A program made the translations under genes and the position numbers. Positions 5,998-7,642 of a stretch of DNA of 7,642 bases are shown here, piece by piece. Positions within the stretch are counted from its first letter, which is position 1, and every line of letters begins with the position of its first letter. The stretch is taken from contig JAHZEA010000032.1 in NCBI GenBank assembly GCA_019422065.1, positions 1-7,642 of the forward strand, written 5' to 3'. Under the pieces are notes generated by a model that made no database searches, was not told the DNA's origin, and saw only the letters and a list, made by a program, of their open reading frames with translations. Origin of the DNA: Lachnospiraceae bacterium. GTDB taxonomy: Bacteria > Bacillota > Clostridia > Lachnospirales > Anaerotignaceae.

Positions 5998-6024
5998 AAA
6001 AGCAATATAGCAGCTAAAAAAATT

Positions 6025-6052
6025 ATTATATTAATTATACAACTTTTCCCAA
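6025..6052 (-). promoter_or_regulatory. Candidate serpin 1 promoter (two overlapping -10 options)
   Basis: On the minus strand TTGGGA (6052-6047) is followed after 16 bp by TATAAT (6030-6025). A second perfect TATAAT lies at 6039-6034, but no good -35 stands before it. The leader would be about 36 nt. Lying after the serpin 2 terminator, this lets serpin 1 be transcribed on its own. Confidence 0.5.
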
Positions 6053-6102
6053 TTTCATCGGTTACACCAAGCTTACTTTTAAATTACAAACTTATAACAA
6101 AC

Positions 6103-6140
6103 AAAAAGGCGGAATACTGTTTTTTGCAGTTTCCGCCTTT
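6103..6140 (-). terminator. Terminator after serpin 2
   Basis: AAAGGCGGAA (6140-6131 on the minus strand) pairs with TTCCGCCTTTTT (6114-6103). An inner ACTG/CAGT extension closes the loop, and a T-rich tail TTTTTGTTTGTT follows. It lies about 45 nt downstream of the serpin 2 stop. Confidence 0.9.
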
Positions 6141-6183
6141 AAATCAATTAAATAACTTTTTTTCGGTTTTTGTGGTTAATTTT

Positions 6184-7642
6184 TCAGTTTTCTCTTACAG
6201 TATTTACCATTCCTTCAAAAAGTATATCCCCTGTTTCGCTGTTGCGTATAAAATAATAGAATGGCCTGTCTGCAACAAATTCCAAATTTCTTTCATCTAA
6301 GCCTCTGTATACAATAACTTCAGATGCTGATGATGCCACTGTTCCTTTTTCATCAATACCTAAAACGGCATTTTGCAAAACATTTCCCACATAATACCCT
6401 GAGCCTTCAAGCATAGGTGAAAAATCCGCTGTTTGGGCATTAAATATATCAGTTACACCCATATTTTTAAGTATGTCAACAACATCTATTTCGTTTTCAA
6501 TATAAAACTTAGGCAGCTGAATAAAAACATCAGCAGTTCTGCCACTATTAAATATTCTGTTTAATGTGTCGCTGTCAAGCTCTTTATCGGTTAATACAAA
6601 AACCATTTCATAAGGTGGATTTTCGGACTTTACATTTATATAGTCACTAAAAGCTCCGTATTTTAAAGTAATAGCTTTAAGTCCATCTTCTTCATAATAT
6701 TTAAAATCTTCACCGTAATTAAAAAACCTTTTAATATAATCAACAGGCAGTTTTGAGCCGTCGGCATTATTGAATATTCCGCTTTCGGTAGACCTTTCAT
6801 CAAACGAATACTTCCATTTACCAACAAAATCAGCGGTATTTAAAAGCATAATGTCAAAATCAGTATTATCAATAACTTTTTCAATTTTTCCGTTTGTGTT
6901 TTCTTTTACCCAGTTGTTTATATCATCCGGGCTGTCACCTACAGCAGATATTAAACCGCTGTATTTATCATTAACTAATTCTTTGTAGTCATCTTTTAAT
7001 ATATTGTCCTCACCTTTAACCCATACAGAGTTAGCTGTTTTATAACTTAATGAAGTAAAAGGTGACTGGCTTCGTATCAAATCTTTTTCCTTTTGTTTTG
7101 CGTTGTATTCTTCCAAATCATCTATATTCAAAGCATTAAGAAGCTGCTTTTGTGTTTCGCCTCCTGTTCCGTTTGCCGTCATAGCCAGAACAGTTTTAAG
7201 GCTGTCAGGCGAAATTGCACTGTTTTCTTCTTTTGAAAGACTGTTTAAAATATTAGTTTCAAAGCCATAGTTTACGTTCCGTTCTTCTTTCTCACCTATG
7301 GACTGATTAATAAGAAGCCCTTTTCCGTTTTCAAGCACACCTGATGAAATGCTAAGTCTTATAAGCAAATCCGACGGAATATACATTCTGCCATCTACAA
7401 TTTCCGGATAGTGCTTAATATCAAAATCAACATCAACACCTTCATATTTGCAGTCAAATGTAGAAAGTTTTACTGTCTTATCAAAATTAGTTTTTTTCAC
7501 GTATACATAACAGTATGGTTCAGTATAGCTAATTCCGTACCCAACTTTATCACACAGCTCCCTTAACGGCAGATATATAATGCCATCTTTTTCATAAGGC
7601 GCATTTTCAAATTCTGTTGCCACTTCACTGTTAAAATATATC
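6184..7642 (-). CDS. Secreted serpin with stalk-like domain (serpin 2), 5' end outside the window
   Basis: This is a paralogue of serpin 1 transcribed in the same direction upstream of it. The frame stays open through the right edge: before VATEFENAPYEKDG it reads IYFNSE, matching serpin 1's VYFNSLK. The true start and signal peptide are therefore missing from the window, and the GTG at 7623 is not the start. The visible part has the stalk-like domain (YLPLRELCDKVGYGISY, RMYIPSDLLIRL, LLINQSI) and a full serpin domain (AISPDSLKTVLAMTANGTGG, LLNTADFVGKWKYSFDERST, VFIQLPKFYIENE, ADRPFYYFIRN). The hinge is EKGTVASSAS. The loop after it, EVIVYRGLDERN, places P1 at or next to Arg-Gly, unlike serpin 1. 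The inferred role is inhibition of an extracellular protease. The terminator at 6103-6140 ends it before the serpin 1 promoter. Confidence 0.93.
   Translation of the reverse strand, partial: IYFNSEVATEFENAPYEKDGIIYLPLRELCDKVGYGISYTEPYCYVYVKKTNFDKTVKLSTFDCKYEGVDVDFDIKHYPEIVDGRMYIPSDLLIRLSISSGVLENGKGLLINQSIGEKEERNVNYGFETNILNSLSKEENSAISPDSLKTVLAMTANGTGGETQKQLLNALNIDDLEEYNAKQKEKDLIRSQSPFTSLSYKTANSVWVKGEDNILKDDYKELVNDKYSGLISAVGDSPDDINNWVKENTNGKIEKVIDNTDFDIMLLNTADFVGKWKYSFDERSTESGIFNNADGSKLPVDYIKRFFNYGEDFKYYEEDGLKAITLKYGAFSDYINVKSENPPYEMVFVLTDKELDSDTLNRIFNSGRTADVFIQLPKFYIENEIDVVDILKNMGVTDIFNAQTADFSPMLEGSGYYVGNVLQNAVLGIDEKGTVASSASEVIVYRGLDERNLEFVADRPFYYFIRNSETGDILFEGMVNTVREN
6277..6351 (-). other. 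Reactive-centre loop coding region of serpin 2
   Basis: This encodes P17 Glu through the Phe of EFVADRPF, 25 residues. The spacing from hinge Gly to that Phe is 22 residues, the same as in alpha-1-antitrypsin. Canonical counting gives P2 Arg, P1 Gly, P1' Leu; one residue earlier gives P1 Arg. The hinge has small residues (A, S, S, A, S). Confidence 0.6.

Noticed and set aside
4997..6988. Similar plus-strand open frames at 4997-5218 and 6770-6988, antisense to both serpins
   Set aside because: Their similarity follows from the similarity of the serpin paralogues; no independent start signals are seen.
7621..7623. GTG as a possible start of serpin 2
   Set aside because: The frame continues open to the window edge and encodes residues matching serpin 1 upstream of this point. 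No ribosome binding site stands before it.
1..7642. CRISPR arrays, insertion sequences, phage genes or tRNA genes
   Set aside because: No spaced repeats, transposase, integrase, terminal inverted repeats or tRNA-like folds were seen on reading both strands.

Overview
The window looks like chromosomal DNA from a low-GC Firmicute of the class Clostridia, probably an anaerobe. The evidence is AT-rich intergenic DNA, strong AGGAGG-type ribosome binding sites, and proteins of the Firmicute kind: an MreB, an AzlCD exporter, and serpins carrying a copper-amine-oxidase-N-like domain. A gut commensal is plausible from the serpins but is not proven by the sequence.

Left edge (1-150). A near-consensus sigma-A promoter fires leftward out of the window, with an AT-rich tract upstream and a leader typical of a ribosomal RNA operon. 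The first mature rRNA, presumably 16S, should lie just outside. Next come two minus-strand genes read as one unit, a LysR regulator (890-1774) followed 13 nt later by a sirtuin NAD-dependent deacylase (151-876). No clear terminator separates the sirtuin from the rRNA-type promoter.

Middle (1784-4386). Divergent from the LysR gene are overlapping azlC and azlD, which encode a two-component branched-chain amino acid exporter. The shared intergenic region holds a good azlC promoter and a perfect LysR-type palindrome (ATAAC-N5-GTTAT), so the LysR protein probably controls export. A bidirectional terminator separates azlD from a convergent, stand-alone mreB with a lysine-rich C-terminal tail.

Right half (4387-7642). 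Two tandem, same-strand paralogues encode secreted serpins, each with a stalk-like (Cu_amine_oxidN1-like) domain in front of a full serpin domain. The second is cut by the window edge, so its start lies outside. Serpin 1 has its own promoter, and each copy has its own terminator. Their hinge regions look inhibitory, but their reactive-centre loops differ. Serpin 1 also carries an in-frame 30-bp tandem duplication just before the loop. This pair is the most interesting part of the window: a small, diversifying set of exported protease inhibitors.
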